DNA of 64,000 nt from Tieghemostelium lacteum (lineage: Eukaryota; Evosea; Eumycetozoa; Dictyosteliales; Raperosteliaceae): contig LODT01000046.1 of assembly GCA_001606155.1 (NCBI GenBank), positions 1 through 64,000 on the forward strand, written 5' to 3'. A model generated the notes under the pieces. That model saw only the letters and a program-made list of their open reading frames with translations, had not been told where the DNA came from and searched no databases. Position 1 is the first letter of the stretch. Each line of letters begins with the position of its first letter. Both the position numbers and the translations under genes were made by a program. Of the stretch, positions 1 to 10,530 are shown in pieces.

Positions 1-235
1 AAATTATTTTGCTCCGGAAGATATTTGAAAAATTTGATTCGAAAATATCTTGATTTTTTAAAAATTGGTTGTAAAATGCATAATTTAGAAAATGAGATTT
101 ACAAGTTTTATAGGTATAGTTATATTTGTATATAGAGAGAATAATACTCCATTCATCATATGATGATGACTGGTATAAGATTCCAATAGGATATTGTAAT
201 TGGTGGGAGTTGTAAAAAGTAAGGGAACAAGGATA
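1..235 (-). CDS. possible partial exon leaving the left edge
   Basis: On the minus strand one frame stays open from about position 235 to the window edge. It has ordinary amino-acid composition and no clear start codon. It could be an internal exon of a gene to the left or a chance open frame. I recognise no family. It is separated from the stop of the next minus-strand gene at 408 by AT-rich DNA. Confidence 0.2.
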
Positions 236-407
236 TAGTCTTTTCAGAAATATGAAGAAAAATAAAAAATATCAGGTTCTAATGTTTATTTAAGTTTTTA
301 TTATATATTTATGCAATTTTTATTGATTCAGATTAAGATGTAAGTAATAAATGTAAAAGTTGTGTTTGAGTATAATATTACTAATTTCAATTTTTTTTCA
401 ATTTTTT

Positions 408-2397
408 TCACTTTTTGTTAAAAAAATATATCAAGTCTGCCATATCATTGTGCAGAAGTGGAAGAATATAACGTTTACTTTGATCAAAATTTCTTTTATC
501 TTCTTTTTTGTTGTGAAGATATTGAAATGTGAATGTGTTATTGTCGGTATCTTTACTCAGAACTTTTGCAGCATAATATTTTATAGGTTTAGGGTTACTG
601 ATTAATATCACTGAATTGACATCGACTTTATCTAATGATGGAATAATCCCCTCTGGGGTAAATGCCAACCTGTACTGTGGAATATTGGTCTCTATTTGGT
701 TATTATCCCTGTTGTTAGAAGAGATTGGTAGGTTTAGTAATTAGTAAACAGTCATGGTAGTTGACAATCATCTTAAACAATTTAAATACTAACATATGAT
801 AGACAACAGAATAAGAAAACTTATTATTGATATATTGATAATTGATAACCACCCCACTGTTCCATCCTAAATAGTCATTATCGTTAAGAATTGACATACA
901 CTCTATGTTATCACCCAATACATAGGTTGGACGAGAAATAGGTAGATTTGGAATCTCAGATAATCTTTGAATACCGAATAGATAGGGTAATGAAAAGAGT
1001 TGTTGGTCATATGGATTCATAAACTTGGTTATAAAATCATCAACAGGTGAATCATCAGTGATGGAGATATATTCAATTTCATTACTGGTAGCATGATTGG
1101 CATGAATGGAACTAAGAGCAGACAATTTAATTGTTTGACTGGTTATATCCTTGGTTTTTTTTTGTTCTTCCTTTCTTTTGTTCAAGTTATATTTATTGGT
1201 GCAAGAGTCTTTAAGAACCCTATTCTCTTTATGTTTTCCCTCAGTGGAAGTCATTGAGTATCTAGTCAGGGAGCCATAATGTTCAAGATAGAAACCAGTG
1301 TGCTTTAAAAAATAATGAACATAGGTAGAAACCTTTTGACCTTTGGGTAAAGTGTCATCATCAACATCATCATTTGGTACTGGAATGGATTCATGTGTAG
1401 TCGTAGTAGTAGTGGTAGTAGTAGAATTAGCAAAGGTGTTGTTGCTATTATTATTATTATTATTATTATTAGAATTATATGCAATACCACTTTGTGTAGT
1501 AGTTGGTGGTAATGATGGAAATGGAGATGATGTATTGGAAGAGAGATCAATGGGTGTAATTGATCTAGATGATAATGATAGAGGTGTAGCAGATGTATTG
1601 GAACGGAGTATAATTGGTATAGTTGCTCGAGATGGTACATTGGATGATGTTACAACTGGTAAAGTAGACTGAACACTAGTTGCTAGTCTCTTCTCCGAGT
1701 TGGAATTCTCACTAGCTTGCTGTTGACGCTTCTTTTTAACTATTTTTTTACAAAAATGGTTTGGTAATATTTCTATATAGTGATCCAACCAGTACAACTC
1801 TTTAAAGTTACAAAATGAAAGTCGTAATTGATCACCCACTATCTTGGTGAGATACAACCATTGATAATCAAATATTGTATTTGGTTTGTGATCCCATTTA
1901 CAAAGTGCAAGTAGAAAATGAACTTGTTTTAATAATTTAGATATCTATATTAACATCAACAGAAGCAAGTAAGTAAATGATCATCATAATAATACTATAG
2001 AAGCTATATTTGAATATATACTTACATTTTCAAATTTTATTTCATCAAAGTGATTATGTTTGCGAAAAACCTCCATCAACTGTACATTGCTGACAATTGT
2101 TCTGATATATTCTCCATAATTTACTGCTGCTTTTGTAAATTTTTCTTTCAATGTGTATACTGTTCCGGTTCTTACATTTATAGCACTAAAAAAACCTGAC
2201 AAATTTAATTTAGCTTTTTTCTTAAAGAATGACTCTAGATCTTTTGTGAGTTCAAGGTTTGAATCAACACCTTCCAAAAGAGGTTTTAAAAAGAATTTTA
2301 CTACACCCATGGTCATATGTAAATCATCAATAACTATATTAATTGGATCGATTGGTAAAACTGGATGTGATTTCATACCAATTTTCATACCTGCCAA
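408..2397 (-). CDS. C-terminal portion of the inverted-middle gene
   Basis: The reading starts in the 52-bp repeat (residues MKIGMKSHPV), runs through a segment with VIDDLHMTMGVV, then meets a clean donor at 2025. A second exon (from 1944) continues in phase with a cysteine/tryptophan-rich stretch, poly-Asn and poly-Thr runs, and a YGSLTRYS-x-TEGKHKEN block. The intron is 1945-2025. The last block (408-668, start PEGIIPSLDKVD) is in another frame, so a second intron or a frameshift lies near 670-790. The C-terminal 200 residues look beta-rich, like a Tudor or agenet fold, but that is a weak impression. No function is assigned. Confidence 0.45.
2337..2388 (-). repeat. 52-bp inverted duplication, left copy
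   Basis: This is the exact reverse complement of 3015-3066 over 52 bp. It codes for MKIGMKSHPVLPIDPIN in the minus-strand frame. It marks the left breakpoint of the inverted segment. Confidence 0.9.
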
Positions 2398-3014
2398 CTG
2401 AACAGACTATTATTAAATTCTTTCAGGAAGAGTATCCAAATCATCTTCAACCAAGGCAAGGACCTAGATTTGACCACTACAGATCACTTGGTCTGGAAAA
2501 CAACGAAGATATCATTGTGATGATTGCACATGCAGATGGTGCTACAATGACAAAGAATAGGACCAATGAGCAAGTAATTGCAACATTTCAATTTGCTGAT
2601 AATAATAAAACATTGGCAGCTGTTAAATCACCGAAAGACTCTTATATCTTCATGATATACCTTGGTAGAGAGACTACTGAAGAATTGGCAAGTGGAATGT
2701 CAGAGTTTACCCGTAAACATCTATTAAAATCGACAAACATTCTAACAACGACCAGTGGTAATAGAATAGGATATAAGTTAGTTACTATTGATGAAAAGGA
2801 ATACAAAGTGTTCACATTGTTTAGCTTTGATCTCGCGTTGCTGGTTGTTATCTTGGGACTGTGTGCAGTATATCAATCACAATCTGAATACCGTTGTGCA
2901 CATTGCAAATGTTACAGTTTATCAATCAATAACTTTAGTAACCAATGCTTCTTTAAATGGAGAACCCACAAAGATAACCTTATTCACCATAAATATGGAG
3001 GATCAACACCCAAA
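2389..3014 (+). CDS. inverted central segment of the gene
   Basis: One frame is open across this whole block and into the right 52-bp repeat, ending at 3086. It contains IVMIAHADGATMTKNR, then KSPKDSYIFMIYLG and a CAHCKC cysteine cluster. An Asp-Gly catalytic-like motif followed by a cysteine pair resembles the core of large DDE-type transposase-like proteins, but the family is not recognised. The block lies on the strand opposite to its presumed N- and C-terminal parts. The 5-prime edge has no start codon of its own, which fits a flipped internal fragment. Confidence 0.5.
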
Positions 3015-3066
3015 ATGAAAATTGGTATGAAATCACATCCAGTTTTACCAATCGATCCAATTAATA
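3015..3066 (+). repeat. 52-bp inverted duplication, right copy
   Basis: This is the exact reverse complement of 2337-2388. Similarity stops abruptly at both ends of the 52 bp. Inverted duplications at both breakpoints are what staggered-break inversion is known to leave. Confidence 0.9.
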
Positions 3067-4125
3067 CCTTTCTCAAATCCTATTAAACTTAACCCCTGAC
3101 TAATCAAATTATTATTATAGGTTTTTATAGCAATTAAACTGTACTTCACTGTGCTTAAACCCATATGCACTAAACTCTTTTCCCACTTGTGATCTGGTAT
3201 TCTATTAGTTATTTTGAAAGCTGCAATTGTTTCTAGAGATGGATCTAAGAGTTTATGTCATTAGCTAAAACCTATTATATTACATCTGTAATTCTGGTTG
3301 GTAATTATACTTACTTGTATTGGATGTTTGGTTGAATCTCTTAAGATTAATAAGTCTATATATTTTATATTTTATTTTATTGCACTTTGGACAACTAGAG
3401 CAATCGAAATCAGGAACACCACCATGATGTTCAGTTACACTATGGTTGGAATAGTTGCTTTTTACAACCACTACTTTGCATCCAATATGTTCGCATTTAA
3501 CGTGATCCTCAGGAACTATGATTTTGGGAGCTCCTGGCATTAAAGGTATCTGTTCTCTCTTTTCTTGTACTAGAGTGTAGTGATTCCTCCACACATGTCT
3601 ACGAGCATTATACATTTTCTTGCTTGTTATTTGGCAGCCATCCACTTTACAAAAGTATTCTCCTTCCTTCGAACCAATTAAACTGTCCAATTCAGCTTGA
3701 TAAGCTTTTAAATGGTCCCCTTCTGTAAGTGCTTCCTGTGCTTGTCTGGATCCAAATATCTTTTTCATTAGTGACTCGTTCTTTTTGCTTAACAAATCAG
3801 GGTAAGATTCTATAATATCTTCATACAACATTGCCTGGGTGCTAACAAATTCATCATTACTATTACTATTATTATTATTATTATTATTATTGCTACTAAT
3901 ACTACTCTCAGTCTGTCTTATAACTTCTGTGTCAATAATCTCCTCTCTGTTTATCAGCTCATTCACCACTATAGATTCTCTAATATCAGCTATTTGTGAG
4001 AGACTGGACAAAAGTAACCCAGCTTCAATTTCTTCAAATTCATTCGTCTCTTGTGCTGTATCTCCATCAGTAATCCTATCATTCACTTGCTGTGAATTTA
4101 CCAAACTCTCATTATAACTACTATT
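3067..4125 (-). CDS. N-terminal zinc-finger portion of the inverted-middle gene
   Basis: The likely start is the ATG at 4125 (MNSSYNESL). The open frame extends upstream only into a hydrophobic AT-rich leader. The first exon (3315-4125) has an acidic N-terminus, a poly-Asn run and two zinc-binding pairs: C-x4-C-x12-H-x4-H, then a C-x4-C-x12-H-x4-H-type finger. A consensus donor (GTAAGT) at 3314 can join in phase to 3244-3067, which reads ETIAAFKITNRIPDHKW and ends at the inversion breakpoint. Without splicing the frame stops at 3280. BED- or C2H2-type fingers at the N-terminus are common in transposases, so a transposon origin is possible. Confidence 0.5.
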
Positions 4126-4441
4126 CATTAAGAAAATATAATATGATACAAAAAAATTTATATTAAAAATATTAAATAAAAAATATATAGGTGATTTCAA
4201 ATTAATTATATTTGTGTTTGAGAGCCACAGTGGAGCAAAGAAATTTAGTTTGGTGGCTTATTTAAAAAAAAATAGATTCACTCCAAAGGTTACAAAAAAG
4301 ATTTTTTGGATATTTTTGATTTTTACGACAGAATAAACCAAATTTTTGTATTTCGTATTTTTACCATATAAATACATAACTGGGCATTCCAGGAGCAAAA
4401 CACCAAAAATTCAGAGGGGCAGTTTTCACAAAAAATAAAAA

Positions 4442-4522
4442 CGTCGACTGCAGGGTTCGAACCTGCGCTCCCGAAGGAATTTGCTTAGCAGGCAAACGTA
4501 TTAACCACTCTACCAAATCGAC
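4442..4522 (-). tRNA. tRNA-Ser (anticodon GCT)
   Basis: The minus strand folds into a complete 81-nt class II tRNA. It has a 7-bp acceptor stem (GTCGATT with AGTCGAC), a D arm with GGTTAATA, an anticodon loop CTGCTAA flanked by TTTGC/GCAAA, a long variable arm with a CTTCGGGAG hairpin, and a T arm GGTTCGAACCC. The discriminator base is G, as usual for tRNA-Ser. CCA is not encoded. A TTTTT terminator follows directly. The anticodon GCT reads AGC/AGT Ser codons. Two LTR retrotransposons start 15 and 64 bp upstream of its 5-prime end. Confidence 0.95.
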
Positions 4523-4586
4523 TTTTACTTGATTTTGTGTAATAGTACATCACTATTATACTAAAAGTTCTAACTAACTTTAGAAG

Positions 4587-4750
4587 TGTAGTATAGCATC
4601 TCATTAAATCTTATGATTCTAGAATATTCTATATTCTAAGATAATTCCATATTTTAAATATCTAACATTATAAAAACAAAATAAAATAATTAATCAACAC
4701 ATTATCATTTATATCATAAAAAGAATAACATTTACCCCTTTGTTATTACA
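4587..4750 (+). repeat. 5-prime LTR of nested Ty3/gypsy element
   Basis: 164 bp, TGTAGTATAGC to TTATTACA. It is identical by eye to 14492-14655 and is followed directly by the leader TTTGGCGATAACTTCGG. Confidence 0.92.
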
Positions 4751-4893
4751 TTTGGCGATAACTTCGGTTTTACTTGTCGTGTCTATTTTATTATTCATAT
4801 AATAAATTATCTGTGCAATTTATCTTTACTTAATATAGTAATAATTTTTTTTTTAGTCAAATAATATAATTATTTTTTATTTAATAATTAAAT

Positions 4894-7800
4894 ATGGCTA
4901 ATAATAGTGATCAATTCACAAAAATTCCACAATATTTCGCCTCAAGAGAGCAGTGTACTCTCCGTATAGAGGATGTATTTTCAATGATGGAAGTTTTAAA
5001 AGTCACAGATAATCAGAATGCATTTTTTCACTTTTTTAGAGGTGAAGCATTATCATTTTATTTGTCATTTCAAAATAATAATAATAATAAGCTCGAATAT
5101 AACGACATCAAGAAAATGTTAATAGATACATATAAAGATGTCGCAATAGCACCTCCAGAGGAGATGTTAAAAAGTCTAAATTATAGTAATTTTGCAACTT
5201 TTGCAGATTTTTTAAAGGAATTTATCTTTGTAAAAAATAAATGTCCAAAAGGCATTACAGAAGACAATTTTATAGATATTTTTCTAAAAGCAATACCTTC
5301 AGAAATAGCTTCAGTAATATTAAATTTGGACAAAGCCAAAAAATTTGATATTTGCTACGATGAAGCTAAAAGATTAGCAGCAATAAATGCTAAGATTTAT
5401 TCAAATCAGTTTTATACAACCACAGTACATAGCCAGATTAGTATAGAGGAAATAAATAGAAATTTTAGTCCTACTTCACCATATAAACCAATTATGAAAC
5501 CTATGGTATCAAGGGTAAAAGCACCTATTAATTCTCCTTCATTCAACACTATTCACTCAGACAGTAACTATAGTAATGTCAATAATATTAGTAATAATAA
5601 TAATAACAATTACAACACTCGTTCCACTATCACTTGTGTATATTGTAAGAAATCTGGTCATAGTGAAGATAGATGTTTTAATAAATTTCCTCATCTAAAG
5701 AATGGTAATAATCAATACTCAAGCAAGAATAGTAAAAATAATAATAAGAAAAAGAGCATTAATACAATTGGTGGTGATCAAAGTAATCAAATAAAGGATC
5801 TGTCTACTAAGGTTGATTCGATTATGGAAATGTTAAAAATGTCCAAGAGTGGTGATAGTTTTAGCCAAGATGCAATTAAAAATTTTGCAAATGCTGCAAA
5901 TAATATCAATATGGTTAATGAAGTTACAGGTAATGTTATTTCATGTGCAGTTTCACTTGAAGTAAACAGTGTAGTTACAGAGGTTCTAATAGACTCTGGT
6001 GCTGCTGTGACTGTAATAAGTAAGGCTTTCGCAGACAAACTGTTATTAAAAGCCAAAATAACTGATAAGAATTTAACTGCAGCTAATGGACAGAAAATCA
6101 AAGTATTAGGAACAGTGAATCTTTTTATTAAAGATGGTGGAAACTACAATCTATTGAAGGAAGTGATTGTATGTGAAGACATTAAATACAACCTAATCAT
6201 TGGAATAACTGAAATGAAAATATTGTTTAGTAATTTAAATCTGTTAAATAACACAATTACAACAAAATCAGGAAAAAGTTTAGAAATTCACATAAATAAG
6301 ATGATAAACAGTAAAAGTGGTATTGATGTAGTCGAGGTAGTAGAAAAGGATGATTATTTGGACATATACAGTGAAATAGTAGAAAACTATACTATCAATC
6401 ATATAGCTGTTACACCCCAATTGGATTCGATGGACGAATTCATCATGAAGTATCCAGAACCATTCAAGACTGAATTCAAGGCTGGACAATTGAAAGGAGG
6501 TTATCATCACATTAAACTAACAGAAGGACCTTCGATCAAAGCATCTCCTTATACTACTACTCTTTTAGAAAAGAAAATAATCCATGAACACACAATAGAT
6601 TATATAAATCAAGGTATCTGGGAAAAGTCAAATTCATCATTCAGTTCACCCATTCTAATAGTAAAAAAGAATGAAAATGCTCCAAGCTTGAAATTGAATG
6701 ATCCAAATCTAGATATTACCAAGATGAAAGAACAGTATAGAATAGTAGGTAACTTTATTAAATTAAATAAGAGAACAATTAAAGACAATTATCCAGTCCC
6801 TCAGTTTGAAGATGTTCTTGTTTCACTCAGTAAAGCTAAGATATTTTCTAAAGTAGATTTCAAAAATGGTTACTTTCAAATTAAAGTATGGCCGGAGGAT
6901 GTAGATAAGACTGCGATATGTACCTTTGAAGGTCTTTATAATCATCTAGTAATGGCTATGGGTTTGGTCAATGCAATGGCAACCTTTATGAGGTTAATTT
7001 TTGATATTTTTCAGGACTTCATATTTAAATGGATGTGGCCATTTGTAGATGACATAATCTTATTCAGTACAGATTTGGAGGAACACAAGAAACATTTACA
7101 TTTATTTCTACAAAAAGTAACAGAGAGAAATATGTATTTAAATACAAAGAAATGCCAGTGGATGGTTGACGAGATTATATTTTTAGGTCATTTAATCAGT
7201 GCAGAGGGAATAAGAATTGATCCAAGTAGATTTAAAGCACTGCAAGTAATTAGAATACCTAAAAATATTAAACATCTACAACAATTACTAGGTCTAATTA
7301 ATTATTATCGAAAATTTATTAAAAATTTGTCGATTAGATTAATTCCAATTTATAAACTATTAAAAAAGGGAGAAGTATTTCAGTGGAATGTGGAATTACA
7401 AACAATAATTGATAATATAATTAATGACATTATTAATCATTGTTCTCTAAAGCTACCAGATCCTAGCAAACCATTTGAATTGCATACAGATGCGTCAATG
7501 AAAGGTATGGGTGCAGTCCTTTACCAGGATAAGAAAATTGTAGCCTTTTTCTCTAAAACCTACTCATCCAGTGAGAGTAATTGGTCAGCCAGTGAATTCG
7601 AATGTTATGCGGTAATATTAGCTCTGAAACATTTTCACCATTTAATTGCATGTACTAGTATAACAATTGAATCTGATAACCTAGCTTTGGAATCATTAAA
7701 GACAGGTAATATAAAGAACAAGAGACTAGCAAAATGGTCAATGGAAATTGCTGCATATGACTACCACATTAAACATAGAGAGGGTAGAAAGAATGTAGTT

Positions 7801-8496
7801 CCGGACGTATTGTCAAGAGTGAGTCATGAACTAAATGTCATCAGTACCAAAGAACAACAGAAAGATCAGAAAATAAAAAAGAAAATTGAAAGTACAGTAG
7901 AAGAAATAGAAGAAAACATCATGGAATTATTGGTGAAAGAACTAAAAGAAGAAAATGAATGGTCTGATCTTATTAAGTATCTCAAAAATGGTGTTTTGCC
8001 TGATGATATTGATAAGGCAAAAAAATTAGTAAGTGAATCCGTGTATTATCACTTGCATAATGACGTATTATTTCGTATTGTTAGACACTTACAGGCTCAT
8101 TTTCAATCGATTGAATCAGCTACTTTCTTAGTAGTCATTCCTAAATCTTTCTTACCAACGGTATTTAACCACTTTCATAATGATTTAGTCAACAACGCTC
8201 ATTTTGGTTTCCTGAAAACATTTCATAAAATATATGATCGATTTTACATGTCTAACCTACATAGAGAGGTAGAGCAAATGGTGGCATCATGTGATTCTTG
8301 CCAAAGGGTCAAGTCTGCTATAAGCAAAGCTCAATCATATAACTTAAGACCAATTATTCCAGATGGTCCAATGGACATAGTAGGAATTGATTTCATGGGT
8401 CCTATTAGAACTATATCTGGAATGAAGTATATTCTGATCTTATCTTGTCTGTTTACCTGTGGTTTTAAAATATGCTGTAATTATACATTTAATTAG
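4894..8496 (+). CDS. gag-pol region of the nested retrotransposon (fossil)
   Basis: The frame opens with a Gag-like helical region of about 240 residues, then a zinc knuckle (CVYCKKSGHSEDRC near residue 248). The aspartic protease has LIDSGA near 366, the reverse transcriptase has FVDD near 714, RNase H has HTDAS near 863, and the integrase zinc domain has HHCC residues near 1090-1135. It is a single Gag-Pol frame of the Ty3/gypsy type. From about 8457 on, the reading is inside the hAT insertion, so the last residues are not part of the element. Related integrase sequence resumes after 13627. Confidence 0.88.
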   Translation: MANNSDQFTKIPQYFASREQCTLRIEDVFSMMEVLKVTDNQNAFFHFFRGEALSFYLSFQNNNNNKLEYNDIKKMLIDTYKDVAIAPPEEMLKSLNYSNFATFADFLKEFIFVKNKCPKGITEDNFIDIFLKAIPSEIASVILNLDKAKKFDICYDEAKRLAAINAKIYSNQFYTTTVHSQISIEEINRNFSPTSPYKPIMKPMVSRVKAPINSPSFNTIHSDSNYSNVNNISNNNNNNYNTRSTITCVYCKKSGHSEDRCFNKFPHLKNGNNQYSSKNSKNNNKKKSINTIGGDQSNQIKDLSTKVDSIMEMLKMSKSGDSFSQDAIKNFANAANNINMVNEVTGNVISCAVSLEVNSVVTEVLIDSGAAVTVISKAFADKLLLKAKITDKNLTAANGQKIKVLGTVNLFIKDGGNYNLLKEVIVCEDIKYNLIIGITEMKILFSNLNLLNNTITTKSGKSLEIHINKMINSKSGIDVVEVVEKDDYLDIYSEIVENYTINHIAVTPQLDSMDEFIMKYPEPFKTEFKAGQLKGGYHHIKLTEGPSIKASPYTTTLLEKKIIHEHTIDYINQGIWEKSNSSFSSPILIVKKNENAPSLKLNDPNLDITKMKEQYRIVGNFIKLNKRTIKDNYPVPQFEDVLVSLSKAKIFSKVDFKNGYFQIKVWPEDVDKTAICTFEGLYNHLVMAMGLVNAMATFMRLIFDIFQDFIFKWMWPFVDDIILFSTDLEEHKKHLHLFLQKVTERNMYLNTKKCQWMVDEIIFLGHLISAEGIRIDPSRFKALQVIRIPKNIKHLQQLLGLINYYRKFIKNLSIRLIPIYKLLKKGEVFQWNVELQTIIDNIINDIINHCSLKLPDPSKPFELHTDASMKGMGAVLYQDKKIVAFFSKTYSSSESNWSASEFECYAVILALKHFHHLIACTSITIESDNLALESLKTGNIKNKRLAKWSMEIAAYDYHIKHREGRKNVVPDVLSRVSHELNVISTKEQQKDQKIKKKIESTVEEIEENIMELLVKELKEENEWSDLIKYLKNGVLPDDIDKAKKLVSESVYYHLHNDVLFRIVRHLQAHFQSIESATFLVVIPKSFLPTVFNHFHNDLVNNAHFGFLKTFHKIYDRFYMSNLHREVEQMVASCDSCQRVKSAISKAQSYNLRPIIPDGPMDIVGIDFMGPIRTISGMKYILILSCLFTCGFKICCNYTFN
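8449..8456. repeat. 8-bp target-site duplication, left copy
   Basis: CTGTTTAC directly precedes the hAT terminus. The same eight bases follow the right terminus at 13620-13627. Confidence 0.93.
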
Positions 8497-8990
8497 AATA
8501 TTTTAATTAATATTTAAATATAAATATTTTAATTTTATTTTAAATATTAATTAAAATATACAAATTGTTTATTTATCAGTAATTTTAAAATATTTAAAAT
8601 AACATATTTAATTTACTTTTTATTGTTGAAAAAGAAAAGAATATTCAAAATTTTAAACAAATTTAAAATATGAAATAGAATAACTATATCGAGAATAGAA
8701 TTATTTTGAAAAGATTTCATAAGATCTAAATCTCTTAATTTGCTAAAATCCATAAAAAAAAAAAATTTTTTTTGATCATTTTAAATTATTACACCAATTT
8801 ATTTTTGTTGTTTTCATTCATTAATTACTGTTGTTGAAGTTGAAGAAGTTGATATATCTGATGATGATTAATTTTGATTAACAAGTTGTCTTATAGTTTC
8901 AAGTAATTTACAATAATAATTAGATTGATATAATTGTTCTCCTTTATCATTAGCAGAACTTGATGATGATGATAAAGAAGATGAAATAAA

Positions 8991-10400
8991 CTACGATTTA
9001 CCAAATATATGACCACATGACTTTAAAACAATTGATTTGTGAGGACCATTACAATGAAAGAGATCAAAACAAATCATACATGATGCATCCTCTTCATCTG
9101 CAATGTATTTTCTTTTGTTTGGATTCTCTAGTTCGTTTACACTATCTTTTGTTGTGGTTGTTGAGGCGGTGGTGGTAGTGGTCGTTGTATGATCTCTTTT
9201 TGATTTAGGATCAGTAAAGGGTGCATTTTGTTCTAAAAGTAAATCAGAGCTATTTTGTACTTTATAAAATTTAAATACATTTAATTTTTCAATGAGTGGT
9301 TCTTTACTGCTATAATCACAATTATTTGGTGGTGAATCTTCCACTGTTAAAAGATTACTATTAAAATTATTAATATTACTATTATTATTTTGTATTTCTT
9401 TGAGAGACGTCTTGTGGATTTATATTTAAATAATTGTTTATAGTATTGGCTCTATTTGTAGTTGTTTGGTTTGGTGGTGGTGCATGGGTATAAATTATAT
9501 CTGGAGTATTATTATTATTATTATTATTATTGTCCATTTGATTTTGATTTATCAACTTGTATCTTTGCATTTTCAGATTCTCTCAATTTCTTGTTATTGA
9601 GTTCATGGTTAATCATTACAGAACTATCTCTATAGTTAATAACAAATGGAAGTTTGAGTAGTTCAGTTGCGGTCTTTCTATTATTTGGATCCTTTTTTTA
9701 GAGAACTACTAATTTAAGATACAAGTTCCTTTGAATAACTATCTTGATTTTTAAGTTTTGGTGGACTCTATTAGATATCTGAAAGAGCACTTTCATTGGG
9801 TAAATTGTTCTGCTTCTGCCAATTCAATTAATGTAATACCTAATGACTATATATCTGCTTTTGTATCATATGACACAGGATTACTTCTATTCTCTATTAG
9901 TTCCTGTTATTGGAATGTATTGTAGAAAGAAAAATACATACAGGTGCCATCCAATATGGAGTACCAATAAAGTATTTCGTTTTGATTGTTTATCTAAAAG
10001 ACCACTGACACCAAAATCAGCAAATTTTACATCACCCTGATCATAATTAATATATTTTCACCTTTTAAATCTATGAATAACATGATTACTAGGTAAATAT
10101 TCTAAACCTTTTAATGTTTCACAACAAACATGCTATTTGTGCCTCTTTTAAAGGTACACCTAATTCCTCAGGAATATATATATATTTCTGTAATTGATCC
10201 TCCTTCTTAACATTCCATTGCAATCTAGAATGATGATACTCGGTATTAATATTTCATCACTATTCCTATTCCTATAGTGAATATAAAAATATACATACAA
10301 ATAATTCGTCGCCTTTTACTTCCATAGTATTTAACAATTGCATTAGTAAATGTTATACTATACCAAATGAACCTTCTTGAATCACATGTAAAAAAAAAAT
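8991..10400 (-). pseudogene. decayed STE20-like kinase with a half RING finger, carried by the hAT element
   Basis: Read on the minus strand, fragments occur in the order of one protein. They are a glycine loop (QEGSFGIV near 10353-10375), a piece like NAIVKYYGSK, a block like YIPEELGVPLKEAQIA, the catalytic loop VIHRDLKGENI (near 10060-10080), ADFGVSGLLDKQ, and GTPYWMAP (near 9955). An Asn-rich linker (9385-9570) and a RING start (CMICFDLF ... CGHIF, 8991-9344) follow. GTPYWMAP and HRDLKGENI indicate the STE20 group. The frames are broken many times and the RING stops after its first half. The simplest reading is a captured host gene that has decayed inside the transposon. Confidence 0.65.
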
Positions 10401-10530
10401 GAAAAAAAAAAAAAAAATTGGTGATGATTGATTTAAATGAAATGAATATTTTGATTTATTATTATTATTATAATGATTACTATTAATTGTTGAAATTTGA
10501 AAAAAATAAAAATTACCAAAAAAAGAAATT

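Larger units (their letters stand above)
408..4125 (-). pseudogene. zinc-finger, transposase-like gene split by an internal inversion
   Basis: Three blocks appear to belong to one gene. The N-terminal zinc-finger part (3067-4125) and the C-terminal part (408-2397) read on the minus strand, while the central coding part (2389-3014) reads on the plus strand. A perfect 52-bp inverted repeat (2337-2388 and 3015-3066) brackets the flipped middle, and the sequence at each edge fits the neighbour it should have had. The product would be a large protein with paired C2H2-like fingers, a central domain with an Asp-Gly motif and a CAHC cysteine pair, and a C-terminal region rich in Ser, Thr and Asn. The order recalls large transposase-like proteins expanded in some dictyostelids, but I cannot name the family. 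The inversion should prevent a normal product. Confidence 0.55.

Noticed and set aside
1305-1672. Open frames rich in Leu, Val or His over the poly-Asn/poly-Thr part of the first gene
   Set aside because: They are alternate frames and the opposite strand of simple codon repeats.
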